DNA of 64,000 nt, from positions 1,798,001 to 1,862,000 of the forward strand of contig LUGG01000002.1 of NCBI GenBank assembly GCA_001683735.1, written 5' to 3'. This DNA comes from Grifola frondosa. Lineage: Eukaryota; Basidiomycota; Agaricomycetes; Polyporales; Grifolaceae. Shown here one piece after another: positions 33,227 to 44,013 of the stretch (position 1 is the stretch's first letter; each line of letters starts with the position of its first letter). A model generated the notes under the pieces. It had not been told where the DNA came from. It made no database searches and saw nothing but the letters and a program-made list of their open reading frames with translations. A program made the translations under genes and the position numbers.

Positions 33227-35499
33227 TTCTTATTAGATCTCCATGTAGATTACATGTTATCATCTGTGTCAACATCAGTGAATACAGAAATAATTTCTCT
33301 GATTACTTTCAGATCATGGTTAATTCACAACTCTGTCAGCTTGTTCTGTGCCCTGAAATGACAGTCCAAGCTTTTAATTTCATGGTGCAGCTTCTGCAGT
33401 ATGTTAACAATGGCAACAATGACTATGTTGGTCTGCATAATCATGGGATCTATTGAAATGTAAGTAATATTCTTTGCAGCTGAAGCAACAAAATGCTACT
33501 CACTATTGTCAATGATATGCAACTTCACCTCAGCAAGAAGTCTGTTACTGTGGTCCTTGATACTCATAGCATCCCTCTGCTCAATGATGTTGAGGTGATA
33601 CTGGACTTGATTTTGATACACTTTTTCTTCATTGTCCATTTCTTGTGTATAAGACATAATGCTAACACTCATTTCTAATAGTGAGTAAGTGTAAAATAAG
33701 TCATGAAGGGCATACTTACTCTTGACCTTTTTTAGTTGAAGGCTGGTGATAGAATAATGCTAATATGTGTGTTCATCTGTCTTATCCATCCTATTTATCT
33801 TCTGCAATGTCGTACAGACCCTCACCTTCTACTTTTAAATTAAATAGATTTCAAGTTCTTCAATTTTTATGACACATAGACCCACATCCACCCCAATTAT
33901 ACTTGTACTCTTCTCCTTCTCCTTCCACTATGTGCAGATGACTGCATTTTTTTATGATATGTGACCTCCTTCACTTTTGACATATACTCTATTCCTTCTT
34001 TGTTCTGACATCCCCCTGAGTCAGCAGTGGCAGTCACAGAAGCTGATTCTGATGTCCTCTCAGCTTCTTTGTTACATCCCTCTGCATGCTTCCTTCTGGT
34101 GTTTGGCAGCTACATCCAGCAAAACTCAAATTTTTCTTTTGCTTCTTTTTTCTTCTAGCAGATTTATCACTCCTACTTTTGTGATTATTATGGCTATCGA
34201 AACAATCTCATGATAGGACAAATGGTCAGCAATGGAGACTAGATGTGTCATGTCATGAATACGATACACTAAGTGCTGTCTAGCTTGTGCTCTCTATTTC
34301 ATTGAATGTTCCAGTATGTTCTTTCTAATTCTCTGTCATCATAGATCTTGCTAACACCCTCTTATGTTAGCAGATTCCCTCAAAACACCATATTCCCATT
34401 GGTCCTGCAGTTGACACTGACAGATGGCCTGTCAGTACATTTTATCTCATATCTTCCTATATAACTCGATATGCATGAACTGTGTCACTCCATGTCACCA
34501 TCCATGCTAATGTGTCCCTAATGCTAATGTGACCTCTAACCTTTCCAGCTCGTTTTATCACCTCCTGCACTTTTGATCACTTTCAGTACATCCTCTTCCT
34601 TTCTCCTACTTTCTCAGACTTTCTGACCATGGTCTCATCTGCCCATCATGTACCCTAAAATCTTTTAAGATGAACTTTCTCGGTCCTTCTCATCTCATTT
34701 CATAGCCAGCTGACCTCTACAGCACTGACACATCACATCACAATTGTTCTAATTGTTTTCAATGTGTGTTGCATATGTTGTGTCTTCTTAAACATTCTTA
34801 TGTGTGACTATGGGACTCTTCATGCATCTTATTCAGTTCTTTTCTGCCTGATTTTTCATCATTTAAATTTTTGGGCTATGCTGGAGTGAATGAAGATAGG
34901 TGGGCTGGTGCAGTTCAAGGGTGTGTCAGGAGCTTAAATATATCTTATGTAGCTTAAATTGATTTTTATGTTGATTTAGCTTGAAGTCCTAAGTGTTGTG
35001 CTGCATTAGACTATATTAGGTTTATCTTTTGCATGTTATTCATAGGTATCTCATCTCTGGTGAGAAAATCAGAGATTAGAGTGAGATGACAAAGCTATAT
35101 ATAAGTTAATAGGTGGGTCTCTGGGTCTTTCCATCTTTCTTGTTATATCTTCCACTAACTCTGCTACCACTGTTGCTGTCACAAATGTGGATAACTGTAA
35201 GTTTGAAACTCATAATTTACCACATTCTAACCAGTCATTTACTTAGCCATAACTGTGCTGGACAATATCTTGTCAGAGATTGGACAGCCACTCTCTCATG
35301 ATCCTGAGTGGCCAGATCCCCTCGAGGAGGAACACAAAAGGCTGATGATGGTAAGTTTTATAATGAATTGTATTTTTGTTGATTTCTCCTGATAGTGATG
35401 CTTTATCAGTTGAAGGCTGCTATTATTAACAAGATGGTGTTACAGCAGTGCTGAAGGGAAGAGGACTCCATGTTGTGTTGTTTGTTTGGTCTCCTCCTT
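33227..35499. other. AT- and T/C-rich decayed DNA without gene
   Basis: A relic frame at about 33300-33450 (VNSQLCQLVLCPEMTVQAFN) looks formerly coding but has no identity. 33800-34900 is T/C-rich on the plus strand. No intact gene. Confidence 0.55.
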
Positions 35500-35891
35500 C
35501 CTTGTTGTCATGACTTAGTTACACCTGTTCCAGCTTTTTAGGTATTCTGACATGAGTTTTGCAGATAATTACATGATCTTAATTGAAATTAATAGCTATA
35601 ATATATATATATTTGAATATAACACAATTATTTGCATAGTTATATTTGTTATGTTTCAATTTCAGTTACATTGGTAAAAAAAAAAAAGCTGACTACAAAG
35701 TCGGACTTTGCAATCAGCTTTTTGGTCATATATTCATCAATACAAGGTATAACATTCTGCTTTTTGCATGCACATGATGCTATATCTCAGCTACAAAATG
35801 AAGGTGAGATCATGATCACTATGATATTTGAAAAACTGCAGAAGTTATGAATCATATATCATTTAGGCCTGACTTAGCTGCAGCAACACTA
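35500..35891 (-). mobile_element. hAT-type MITE, copy E (about 392 bp), degraded left end
   Basis: Reverse orientation. Internal sequence matches the other copies, with an enlarged A-run near 35677. The left terminus reads CCTTGTTGTCATGACTTAG instead of TAGTGTTGCCACGGCTTAG; the right terminus is intact (GCAGCAACACTA). Flanking octamers do not match. Confidence 0.9.
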
Positions 35892-36088
35892 CTCATGAGT
35901 AGGCACTTACATGTCCGGATACTGACTGGCCTTCCAAAATCCAATGCTCAAAGTCTGGACATTAGGCCAGCTAAAAGACCACTTTTGGAGTGAAATGTCC
36001 AGATTCCGACATGGTCTATAGCCCCAAAAATGTGTCATTTTCATCTGAATGACTGGCTGGCCTACTATATGTATATTCAGAGGTCCTG

Positions 36089-36510
36089 TCTGAGGTGAAT
36101 CTGTAGGATGGTCCAAATTCCAGTGAAGACTGTGTTTCTGGCTGCTGCTTAATTCTTTTCCAGTCCAATTGCCTTGGCTTGGCTATTTTTATTGCCCTCT
36201 CTAAGGCAAGAAAGGGGCTCTTTATATACCTTTTGAGAGGGCCCAGAATTCTCCCCAGACTCTTCTTCTAAGACTGTTTTAGCACTTTTTAAGAGGTTTC
36301 AAGCACAAGAAATCATGGTAACTACTGTGCTAAAATCTTTCAGTTATTTCTATACTGTATTCCTGAATGTTCCAGCTGCATCTTCCTGCACTGCCTCTCT
36401 GACTTTCTCCAATCAGAGCTCTCTTAGGTTACCTGGCCTTCAGATTTGCACAGCTTTAGTAAGGCTCTTACAAATCTAGGACAGGAGATTGCAAACCCAA
36501 GGTGCTTTTT
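36089..36510 (+). repeat. LTR-like dispersed repeat, copy 1
   Basis: Shares with 39341-39563 and 39977-40164 a sequence containing CCAAATTCCAGTG, TTGCCCTCTCTAAGGCAAG, a TTTATATACC box, GAGGGCCCAGAATTCTCC and CTGTATTCCTGAATGTTCCA. The TATA-like box and length suggest a solo LTR or a promoter-bearing repeat. Contains the uninterrupted TA site (36323-36324) used by the mariner-type MITE in copy 2. Confidence 0.8.
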
Positions 36511-37480
36511 TTTTCCATTTCAAGGACCTTTCTCTCACAGAGTATATAGCCTTGCAGACTTTGTCATCCATTTGAGATATTCTCTGACTAATGAAGGTCC
36601 TCTACCTTATAAATTTGCACAGCCTTAGTAAGGCAATTACAAATCTAGGATAGGGCCCTTACAAATCTGGGGGAGTTAGTCTGCCACTTTGAGAAGCACA
36701 TGGTCTATGGTTCCAGGGCTGTGAGTCTCCTGAAGGCTGTTCTATATCACCTCAGGTGGCTTGTGGCTGTGTATCCCTGTGACCATTGTCATGCTTCTCT
36801 TTTCAAAGGCTGTACAGACTTTCCCAGGACTCTGCCTTTCTTCCAGTCCCTTCCAGAATTTGCTAACCTGATCTTCTTCTTTCTGTTTCCGCGATGTCCT
36901 GCTGTGTCCAACTCCTTGTCTCCTGACTTTCCTGTACCTGATTCTTTCCCACACTCCTTTTCCTCATGACCCTCCATGCTTTCCCATCCCATCCTACTTG
37001 ATTTAACAATGGTTGTCGTCATTTACAAGTGGGCGAAGAGGGTAAATCATGGATTCCAGCTTCGTCATCTCGTTATCTGGACTGACAGCATATAGGGAAT
37101 ATCACCACTAGGTCATTGTGTAGGAGACGAGCGAATACTGAATGTACTTATATTGTACTGCAAAACTGATGGTGCAGGTGCCATTGATGTGAGAAAGGGC
37201 AAGAAATACTCATGTGGTCAATGTGACCTGTGAACATGATTCCAGATCGATCTGTAAGGTGTATGAATCTGGACAGGGCATGAGGTCAAATTCAATGGTG
37301 AGTGCGTTATATAATAGGATGAAGAACTGGGGATCAATTACCATGGGGCACTATGGCATGCATCAATTGGGTGGAGGTTTGACATGATGGATGATGTCTA
37401 AACTCGATCCTGATGGTGACCTTGGTGTGCTGTGCATATTACAGCACTTGGTTGACTTGGTTGCCAAAGGTGGTCATTTT
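36511..37480. other. Repetitive non-coding region
   Basis: Contains short internal repeats of the type TTAGTAAGGC..TTACAAATCTAGG (at about 36458 and 36627). No open frame with recognisable content. Confidence 0.4.
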
Positions 37481-37544
37481 GGCCCTGTTCAGGTATCAAC
37501 CACGTTTGGTGCATGATAGTGCATTATCATCCAACGAAGGTTAC

Positions 37545-37938
37545 GCATGGCTCAGTCAGTGTCTATGCAAGTGACTGATAGATTGAAGTATGTAGCTACC
37601 TAATGAAGGTTATGTGTAGCTACATGAAAGAGTTTATAAGTAAAGAGTAAATGATAAATGAAGGGATATACATACCTCAGTCAGTGTCTATGCAAGTGAC
37701 TAAGGTATCGGATGCAATGAAGGGAGGGTTATATAGCTACGAGTACATAGGTAGTAATGAGCAGAAGCAATCGGGAACAGGTTATATGGAAATAGGAAGG
37801 AATGGTATGCTAGCTACGCCACCCAGGCGATCAGTAGCGACAATGCCTAAATAAGGTAACAAAGAAAAGAAACATACGATAACGAAAGTCCGTCCGTTAC
37901 ACGGCGTCGCAATGCCATGCTCGGTTTGCCCTCCAACA
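37545..37938 (-). repeat. Ty1/copia LTR (partial extent)
   Basis: On the minus strand the LTR begins TGTTGGAGGGCAAACCGAGC at 37938, immediately after the purine tract GAGGGGGAG (37939-37947 complement) that follows copia pol. Inside are two direct copies of CTCAGTCAGTGTCTATGCAA (about 37552 and 37677). The far end was not determined. Confidence 0.7.
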
Positions 37939-37945
37939 CTCCCCC

Positions 37946-38620
37946 TCAAACCGTGGCGAGTCCCATCGCAGTGGTGAAATGCTTGACCTTGACACTCGGA
38001 AGTGCCTTGGTTAGCGTGTCCGCGGTCATGTCATTGGTAGGGCAGTAGATCAGTCGAATAGAGCCAGTTTCAATAATGTATCGAATGTAGTGGTAACGAA
38101 TGTCGATATGTTTCGTGCACGCATGAAACAAGCCATCCTGCATGAGTGCGATCACCGATTGACTGTCGCTGTGGAACGTGGTAGGATGGACAAGAGGGCA
38201 GTAGACCTCACCGATGAGACGTCGGATCCACATGGCCTCCTTCACAGCATGTGTCGCAGCGACATACTCTGCCTCCATCGTCGAGAGCGTAATGAGCTCT
38301 CGCTTCTTCGATGACCAAGAAACTGCACCGCCATCAATCAAGAAAACATACCCCAAAATTGCACGGCGATGATCCTGTGAAGCGCTGTCCGCATCCACGA
38401 ATCCCACGAGACCTTGCTGAACTTCCCCGTAGACCAAGCTCAAGTTCTTTGTGCCAAGAAGATACCTAAAAATGCACTTGACGGCCTCCCAGTGTGCCCA
38501 GCCTGGATTCTGCAAGAACTGCGCAAGCGTCGATACGGTGAATGCGATGTCCGGTCGTGTCCCCATCGTGGCATACATAAGTGAGCCCACGGCTTCCTGG
38601 TATGGTACGCTGTCGTGAGT
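37946..38620 (-). pseudogene. Ty1/copia pol, 3' fragment (end of RT and RNase H)
   Basis: About 220 residues starting near VPYQEAVGSLMYATMGTRPD, a copia hallmark at the RT/RNase H junction. RNase H motifs follow: GFVDADSASQDHRR, GGAVSWSSKKRELITLSTME-AEYVA, HSDSQSVIALM and NDMTADTLTKALP. The C-terminus is complete, with PPT and LTR directly after. Upstream RT, integrase and gag are absent; the sequence before 38608 does not continue pol, so the element is 5'-truncated. CpG content and open frame show it is younger than the AT-rich block. Confidence 0.93.
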
Positions 38621-38639
38621 ATGTGGTGTGAGACAGTAA

Positions 38640-39340
38640 CCACTGTATAAAATGATCTCGATAATCACCAAACCAAAATAGAAAAAATCTATCTGTGGCA
38701 GGCAAAATATACACGAAGGGGATCGAGGTATGAAATCAATTTTATACTGCACCAAGCTTGACGGGTTTTTTCTGCTTTCCCAGTTATAGGCCTGGCCGAA
38801 TCTATTGGGGGGTGTTATCACAATCACGAAGGTAGGTATGCCCAAGTAAATGTTTAATGATGATACAATGATGACTTGCCCAGTACGTTTGTCACTTCTA
38901 CCTCTCCTCGATATGTCTCCTGTTCTTCTGCTGATGCTCCCTCTGAGGAAGACTTCTCTTTCCTGTCCTATCAACAGTCAACCTTGCCCACCTCTGTATG
39001 GGGTTGCTGCACTGCTGTGACCTGGAAACTGGGGACCAAGACTTCAACCTTGCCCACCTCTGTTGTGGGGTTTCCTGAAGTGGTGTTCGGACTGTGGTAA
39101 GCAAGTCAACTGACTATGACTGCTTCTGGCTGTGAGACTTTGAGAGTAGAAATCTGGTGTCATTTGGTATGGAGTGAAGTGGGGTGGTGGGGATACAGAA
39201 TGGTATCCTTGCCGCCTTGGAGGTCCTCCTTGTTAGGGAAGTGCTGTGTCTGTGTGGCTGAGTGTGTACATCTATGTGCACACCTGTGATGACGTGAGAT
39301 ATCCCTGTGATACCTCAGTCAAGTGATCTAGTCTGCTAAG
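38640..39340. other. Unassigned region with short direct repeat
   Basis: CAACCTTGCCCACCTCTGT occurs at about 38988 and 39046, 58 bp apart, each followed by a GGGGTT motif. No gene is supported. Confidence 0.5.
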
Positions 39341-40164
39341 TCTGGGGGGAATCTGGAGGGTGATCCAAATTCCAGTGGAGACTGTGTTTCTGGCTGCTGC
39401 TGGTGGATCCAGTTCTTTGATCCAATTCTATTGCCCTCTCTAAGGCAAGAAAGGAGCTCTTTATATACCTTTTGAGAGGGCCCAGAATTCTCCCCGAACT
39501 CTTCTTCTTGGACTGTTCCAGCACTTTCTGGGAGGCTCCAAGCACAAGAAACCATGGTAACTACAGTCATCAACCGGTCCTTTAAACACCACCAGTGCTT
39601 GAAACACTTTTGTGCTCGAATTATCAAAATTTTGAGACATCTTCTCATCTAAAAGATTATTTTATTGAACTGAGATGCTCCTGACGAAGAGATTAGACTA
39701 GGTAGGGAGGTGTAAAGTGCTCTGGAAGTGTAGATATAACAATTCCATTTTGAGGATATAGCGGTGACTCGGGTCTTGCCCCATTTCCGGTCGTTGAAAC
39801 ACCCGTATTTTTGAGATTGTGCAATCAGTTTCTCATGTATTCTCCCCAAAATTTGAGAGAACATTGCTTATATATACCAAAAGCACTACTGAAACCAGAA
39901 ATAAGCTGGGTCGCATTTTGCATGAGCGAGTGCCAAAACTTGATTTGGGTGTTTCAAGGACCGGTTGATAACTGTACTGTGCTAGAATCTTCCAGTTATT
40001 TCTATACTGTATTCCTGAATGTTCCAGCTGCATCTCCCTGCACTGCCTCTCTGACTTTCTCCAATCAGAGCTGTTCTAGGTCACCTGGCCCTCAGATTTT
40101 CATAGCTTTAGTAAGGCTCTTACAAATCTGGGGCAGGAGATTACAAACCCAAGGTGCTCTTTTC
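39341..40164 (+). repeat. LTR-like dispersed repeat, copy 2, interrupted by a mariner-type MITE
   Basis: Same orientation as copy 1. Its two parts are 39341-39563 and 39977-40164, separated by the 411-bp MITE. It is truncated on the right by MITE F at 40165, whereas copy 1 continues with ...CATTTCAAGGACC. Confidence 0.85.
39564..39974 (+). mobile_element. Tc1/mariner-type MITE (411 bp)
   Basis: Terminal inverted repeats CAGTCATCAACCGGTCCTT and (complement of right end) CAGTTATCAACCGGTCCTT, about 27 bp with two or three mismatches. Flanked by TA on both sides (39562-39563, 39975-39976). The paralogous repeat at 36315-36335 shows the empty site GGTAACTACTGTGC with a single TA. No transposase coding. 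Confidence 0.93.
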
Positions 40165-40545
40165 TAGTGTTGCTGCAGCTAAGTCAGGCCTAAATGATAT
40201 ATGACTCATAACTTGTGCAGTTTTTCAGATATCAAAGTGATCTTACACTCATTTTGTAGCATATATATAGCCGCATAATCTTGCCACATATCAAAATGTT
40301 GTAGCTTGTATTGAGGGAGATATGGCCAAAAAGCCGATTGCAAAGTCTGACTTTGTAGTCAGCTTTTTTACCAATGTAACTGAAATTGAAACACATTCAA
40401 GATAATTATGCAAATGGTGGTGTTACATTCAAATACATATACATCTTAGCTATTAATTTCAATTAAGATAATGTCAGTATCTGCAAAATTGATGTCAGAA
40501 TATCTAAAAAGCTGAAACAGGTGTGACTAAGCCGTGGCAACACTA
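40165..40545 (+). mobile_element. hAT-type MITE, copy F (381 bp), no target duplication
   Basis: Intact ends TAGTGTTGCTGCAGC...CCGTGGCAACACTA, same orientation as A and B. Flanking octamers CTCTTTTC and ATTCATCT differ. Its left flank is the LTR-like repeat cut mid-sequence and its right flank is unrelated DNA. Confidence 0.93.
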
Positions 40546-40679
40546 ATTCATCTGTGCAGGACTACGACATACTTAGGCAGCTGCTCATATTGCACCGTCA
40601 GATGCAAACATACCATGGCTAACAGGCGGCATATGTACATGTTGGAGCACTTTGTGCTGTTGGTGCTGATTGCAGAGAT

Positions 40680-40890
40680 GCATCAGCAAAAGTCAAATTT
40701 CCCTTGCCACTCTTTAGGTTCTTATTGGTTCTTTTCCTTCTTATCAACATGAAAATTTGCCTTTTTTGAATATTGTAAAAGTAAAAAAGGAGCGAGCCCT
40801 CCTTTTTTTGTTTTTTTCTTAATAAGTGTTTTAAATAGCAAAAAGTAACTAAAAGTACAATAAAGGAAAATTCGAGTTTTGATGATGTGC
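40680..40890. mobile_element. Small element with GCATCAGCAAAA-type inverted ends
   Basis: Left end GCATCAGCAAAAGTCAAATTT, right end GAGTTTTGATGATGTGC, which is an imperfect inverse (GCACATCATCAAAACTC). About 211 bp, AT-rich interior without coding. The ends match those of the tyrosine-recombinase element at 41611-44280, suggesting a non-autonomous relative. Confidence 0.5.
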
Positions 40891-40919
40891 TGTCAGACAT
40901 TATGTACAAGTAGCTAAAT

Positions 40920-41180
40920 TATTATCTAGGCAGTCTGTAAGCTCTGAGCAGTCTGTATGAAATAAATCTTGAGGCTCTATTCCATCTGTGTCTGGATATT
41001 CTTATTGTGCTGAAGCTCTGAAGCTTCTGCTGAAGACCATCAACTGAGGCTTCAGAGCTTTCAGACAACAAAGGCTTATGAAACCTCTGTTACGTCTGAA
41101 ATGGTCTGGTGGTTCAGACACTCAGATGAAACAGAGTCATTCAGAGGAAATCAGAGTGTTTCGAGTTTTGCTGATGCACA
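40920..41180. repeat. TCAGA/TCTGA-rich hairpin-prone stretch
   Basis: Many TCAGA or TCTGA words in both orientations (CTCTGAGCAGTCTG, GCTCTGAAGCTTCTG versus GAGGCTTCAGAGC). Ends with CGAGTTTTGCTGATGC at 41162-41177, another terminus of the GCATCAGCAAAA type without an obvious partner. Confidence 0.5.
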
Positions 41181-42093
41181 TATTTCTCGTATTCAAGGCA
41201 AGCTCTGCCATCACTCTGGATCACTCATTCCTGCCGCAGATCAACCTGCCGTGTATTCACAACTGTACATTTATGATCCATGTGTAGCTGTTGAGGCACG
41301 AGCTTGCAATAATTGCAACTTACGCCGGGACACGTCAGAAATCTTACTTCACTATAGAAGATTGTAATGGCCTCAAGGACTAAAATCAAGTCAGAAATAT
41401 GATTTTTTTTTACATGTTTTACCTAATATTTGAAAAGATTGACCCCAGAACCTGCAACACAACGACACAATTAAACACCCAACAGGCAAGTGTATCGCGA
41501 CATAGACGCGGGTACCTACAAAGATTTTGACGTACTCTTGGACGGATATCATGGTAGTGATTAAAACCCTTATCGATGTACACGTGTAGCATTTACTCGG
41601 TGGTGAAGCACATCAGCAAAATCTCAATTTAACTTATCATACTTTTTGTCTCTTAACTGCTCTTAAATGCACTTATAAAAACCCTTATGAGATCTCTTTT
41701 ATCTCTTAATTGCTCTTTTTGTTCTTAATTAATTGAGCTCAAAGGCCCGGATTTTCGCAAAGCTAATCGAGCCACACCGTCCCGCCGTGCAGCGGGCCCG
41801 CAGCGCCACCTGCGCGCTGCCGTAACTTTCGCGTCCCGATCCGTTCGGGCTCTCGGCATGGCGCGCCTCACCTGCGAGCAGCTGAGGGGAAAGGGGCTCC
41901 TTTCCTTCCCTCAGTTCCTCTTCGTGCTCGCCAGGTGAGCAGTCCCATTCTGTCCACCATGCACGAGCTTACTTTGGTTTCGTTTTCGTGCTCGCCAGTT
42001 TTCGCGCTATTACTGTCACAACTTGCATTTTCGGTTCAAAGTTGTTCCCATCAAATCCAATCTTCATTCTTAACTAGTTCCTCGACATCTCGG

Positions 42094-43240
42094 ATGACTG
42101 ATGCCGAAATCTCGTCCGGTTCAGCGCAGGAGGGACCCACACCCAGCAATGTCGCGAAGCTCATGGGCATCGTCAACGGGTATCGAACTAGCGGCACCAG
42201 CAGAGCAAGCGTCATTCACGACCTTACCGAGTGCTTGCTCGATGCCGGCAGCGGAGCCCAGAGTACCGCTGCTGATGCGGCTCTCGACTCATACATCGGG
42301 ATGCTCAGGGAGATCAACGCCGAGCGAGTCCGGGACATACACTCGTCAACCGCAGACGAACCGCCTGCCGACCGCAGTGCAACCATGGGCACCTCCGGAC
42401 CTGACCCAACGCCAACGCTCCTAGACAGGCTAGGTCTAGGGAAGGATCCGCCGACTCCAAAGTCCAGCCGTCGAAGCGTAGGCGTGCTGGACCCACCAAG
42501 TATGCATGGGTCATCAGTGACCTCATCGGAGGAGCCGTCGTCCATCCCGAAATCAAAGCCACCGTTGAACTCTTGCGCGAGTACACCATCGATCCCAAAG
42601 CTGTGAAGTCCGACTTGCTCAACTCGTATGGCGCACCCAAATTTCCCGACTCCGAGTGGACCAACGTACTCGCAGGACATGCCGTCGACCTCGATCACGT
42701 CTTCGCCAGTCGATACTCGACTCTTCAAGACGAAAAACACACCGAGCACTTGGGAGAGGTCGAATTATCCTACCGAGCCGTCACACCCACCAAAAAGGTC
42801 CTCACATTTGGCGACTGGGTATTTGCGTGGAATAAGACAATTCCCGCAACTGCGTACGCCTTTCCCCATCGACGCAAAGAGCTCACCCTCTATGGTGAAT
42901 TCATCACCAATCTCTTTGGAGCGCTTGCCGTGCCGCTCCACCACCGCTTGCTCGACTTCGACTGAGCTGTGCGCAAGCGCGTCGGTTCGAGGCGAGACCT
43001 GTTGCTCTCCGATTTTGCAGAGTTTTCGGACCTCAAAATCCAATTCTTGGATTCAGCCGGAGCAAATGTGTACCACGAAATGAAAAGCGGGCTCACCTCC
43101 AGTGGCGGAACTCCAGGCTCCTCTGGTGTCAAGCGGCAAAAGGATGCATGCCGTCGATGGAATGCCGGAAATTGTCCGCATCAAGCCTCTACCTGCCGCT
43201 ATCGACACATCTGCGCCAGCTGCTCCAACTCGGGGCTCAG
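42094..43240 (+). pseudogene. Gag-like protein with CCCH zinc finger, broken frame
   Basis: Start at ATG 42094 (MTDAEISSGSAQEG). N-terminal helices (VAKLMGIVNGY, LDSYIGMLREINAERVRDI) lead to a frameshift near 42450, after which the frame reads KYAWVISDLIGGAVVHPEIK, then FGDWVFAWNKTIPATAYAFP. A TGA at 42963-42965 (in FD*AVRKRV, one C-to-T from Arg) interrupts. It ends with a CCCH-like finger CRRWNAGNCPHQASTCRYRH at about 43150-43210. Such a finger-bearing protein precedes recombinases in basidiomycete DIRS-like elements and may bind element nucleic acid. This assignment is by pattern and remembered family layout. Confidence 0.65.
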
Positions 43241-44013
43241 TCGACTCCTACCTCTCGGGTATATGCTCATCGCTAGAGGAGTATTATCCAAACATTCGAG
43301 CGGTCTGCTCTTCGCCGCTCGTCACCCGATGTGTTAAAGGGTGCAAGCGCCTCTACAGCAACCCAATACGCCGCAAGTCCCCTCTTACCAAGGATGACCT
43401 GCGGCTAGTGCATTCCGCACTCTCTCTTTCCCACGACCATGACGACCACCTTTTCTTATCCCTCCTTCTCACTGGTTTCCACGCGCTGATGCGCCTCGGC
43501 GAACTTGTTTGGCCCGATCAGTCGTCACTCCGACTTTTCAAAAAACTCGCATTGCGGCACCACATCGCACTCGAAGCCGCTACATACAGCTTCTTGCTAC
43601 CTTCCCACAAAGCGGACCCGCTTTTCGAAGGTAACCTCGTCATCGTGCAAGCCGTACAAGACTCCCCAGATCCGCGCTCAGCTTTCGCACTCTACCTATC
43701 CTCACGCGATGCCCTCTTCCCGTTCCGACCTGAACTCTGGCTCCGTGCCAGCGGCACCGTCCCCACTCGGGCTTGGTTCGTCCATCGCCTGCGCACTTTC
43801 TTCCCAATCTCTGCCAACATTTCGGGGCATTCCCTTCGAGCCGGCGGCGCCACATCCCTTGCTGAAGCTGGGGTACCTCCCACTGTCATTCAATCCCTCG
43901 GGCGATGGTCCTCCGATGCGTGGCAAGCCTACATCCGAAAGCACCCTGTCGTGCTGAATGCTCTACTGTTCAGCGGGCGTGCGCTCCATGATGGCCCCTC
44001 TCCCATGCATTAA
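43222..44013 (+). CDS. Tyrosine recombinase
   Basis: The open frame covers the core-binding domain remainder (VDSYLSGICSSLEEYYPNIR) and the full catalytic domain. Catalytic residues: Arg in ALMRLGEL (43492-43494), His-x-x-Arg in SGHSLRAGG (43828-43839), Trp in GRWSSDAW (43906-43908) and Tyr in WQAYIRKHP (43930-43932). Stop at 44013. The N-terminal domain is cut short: the zinc finger of the upstream gene runs straight into its middle near 43215-43225, so an internal deletion joined the two genes and removed everything between. The catalytic set is intact, but an independent start codon is not evident. Confidence 0.88.
   Translation, partial: APTRGSVDSYLSGICSSLEEYYPNIRAVCSSPLVTRCVKGCKRLYSNPIRRKSPLTKDDLRLVHSALSLSHDHDDHLFLSLLLTGFHALMRLGELVWPDQSSLRLFKKLALRHHIALEAATYSFLLPSHKADPLFEGNLVIVQAVQDSPDPRSAFALYLSSRDALFPFRPELWLRASGTVPTRAWFVHRLRTFFPISANISGHSLRAGGATSLAEAGVPPTVIQSLGRWSSDAWQAYIRKHPVVLNALLFSGRALHDGPSPMH

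Noticed and set aside
37545..37740. Possible CRISPR-like direct repeats (CTCAGTCAGTGTCTATGCAA)
   Set aside because: Only two copies, inside a copia LTR in a eukaryotic genome; an internal LTR duplication explains them.
36089..40164. One LTR retrotransposon bounded by the two LTR-like repeats and containing the copia fragment
   Set aside because: The copia pol fragment has its own purine tract and LTR start at 37938 on the minus strand, with a different sequence, so the flanking repeats are not its LTRs.
35500..40545. Composite transposon bounded by inverted MITEs E and F
   Set aside because: The outer flanks of the pair show no shared 8-bp duplication and E's outer end is damaged.
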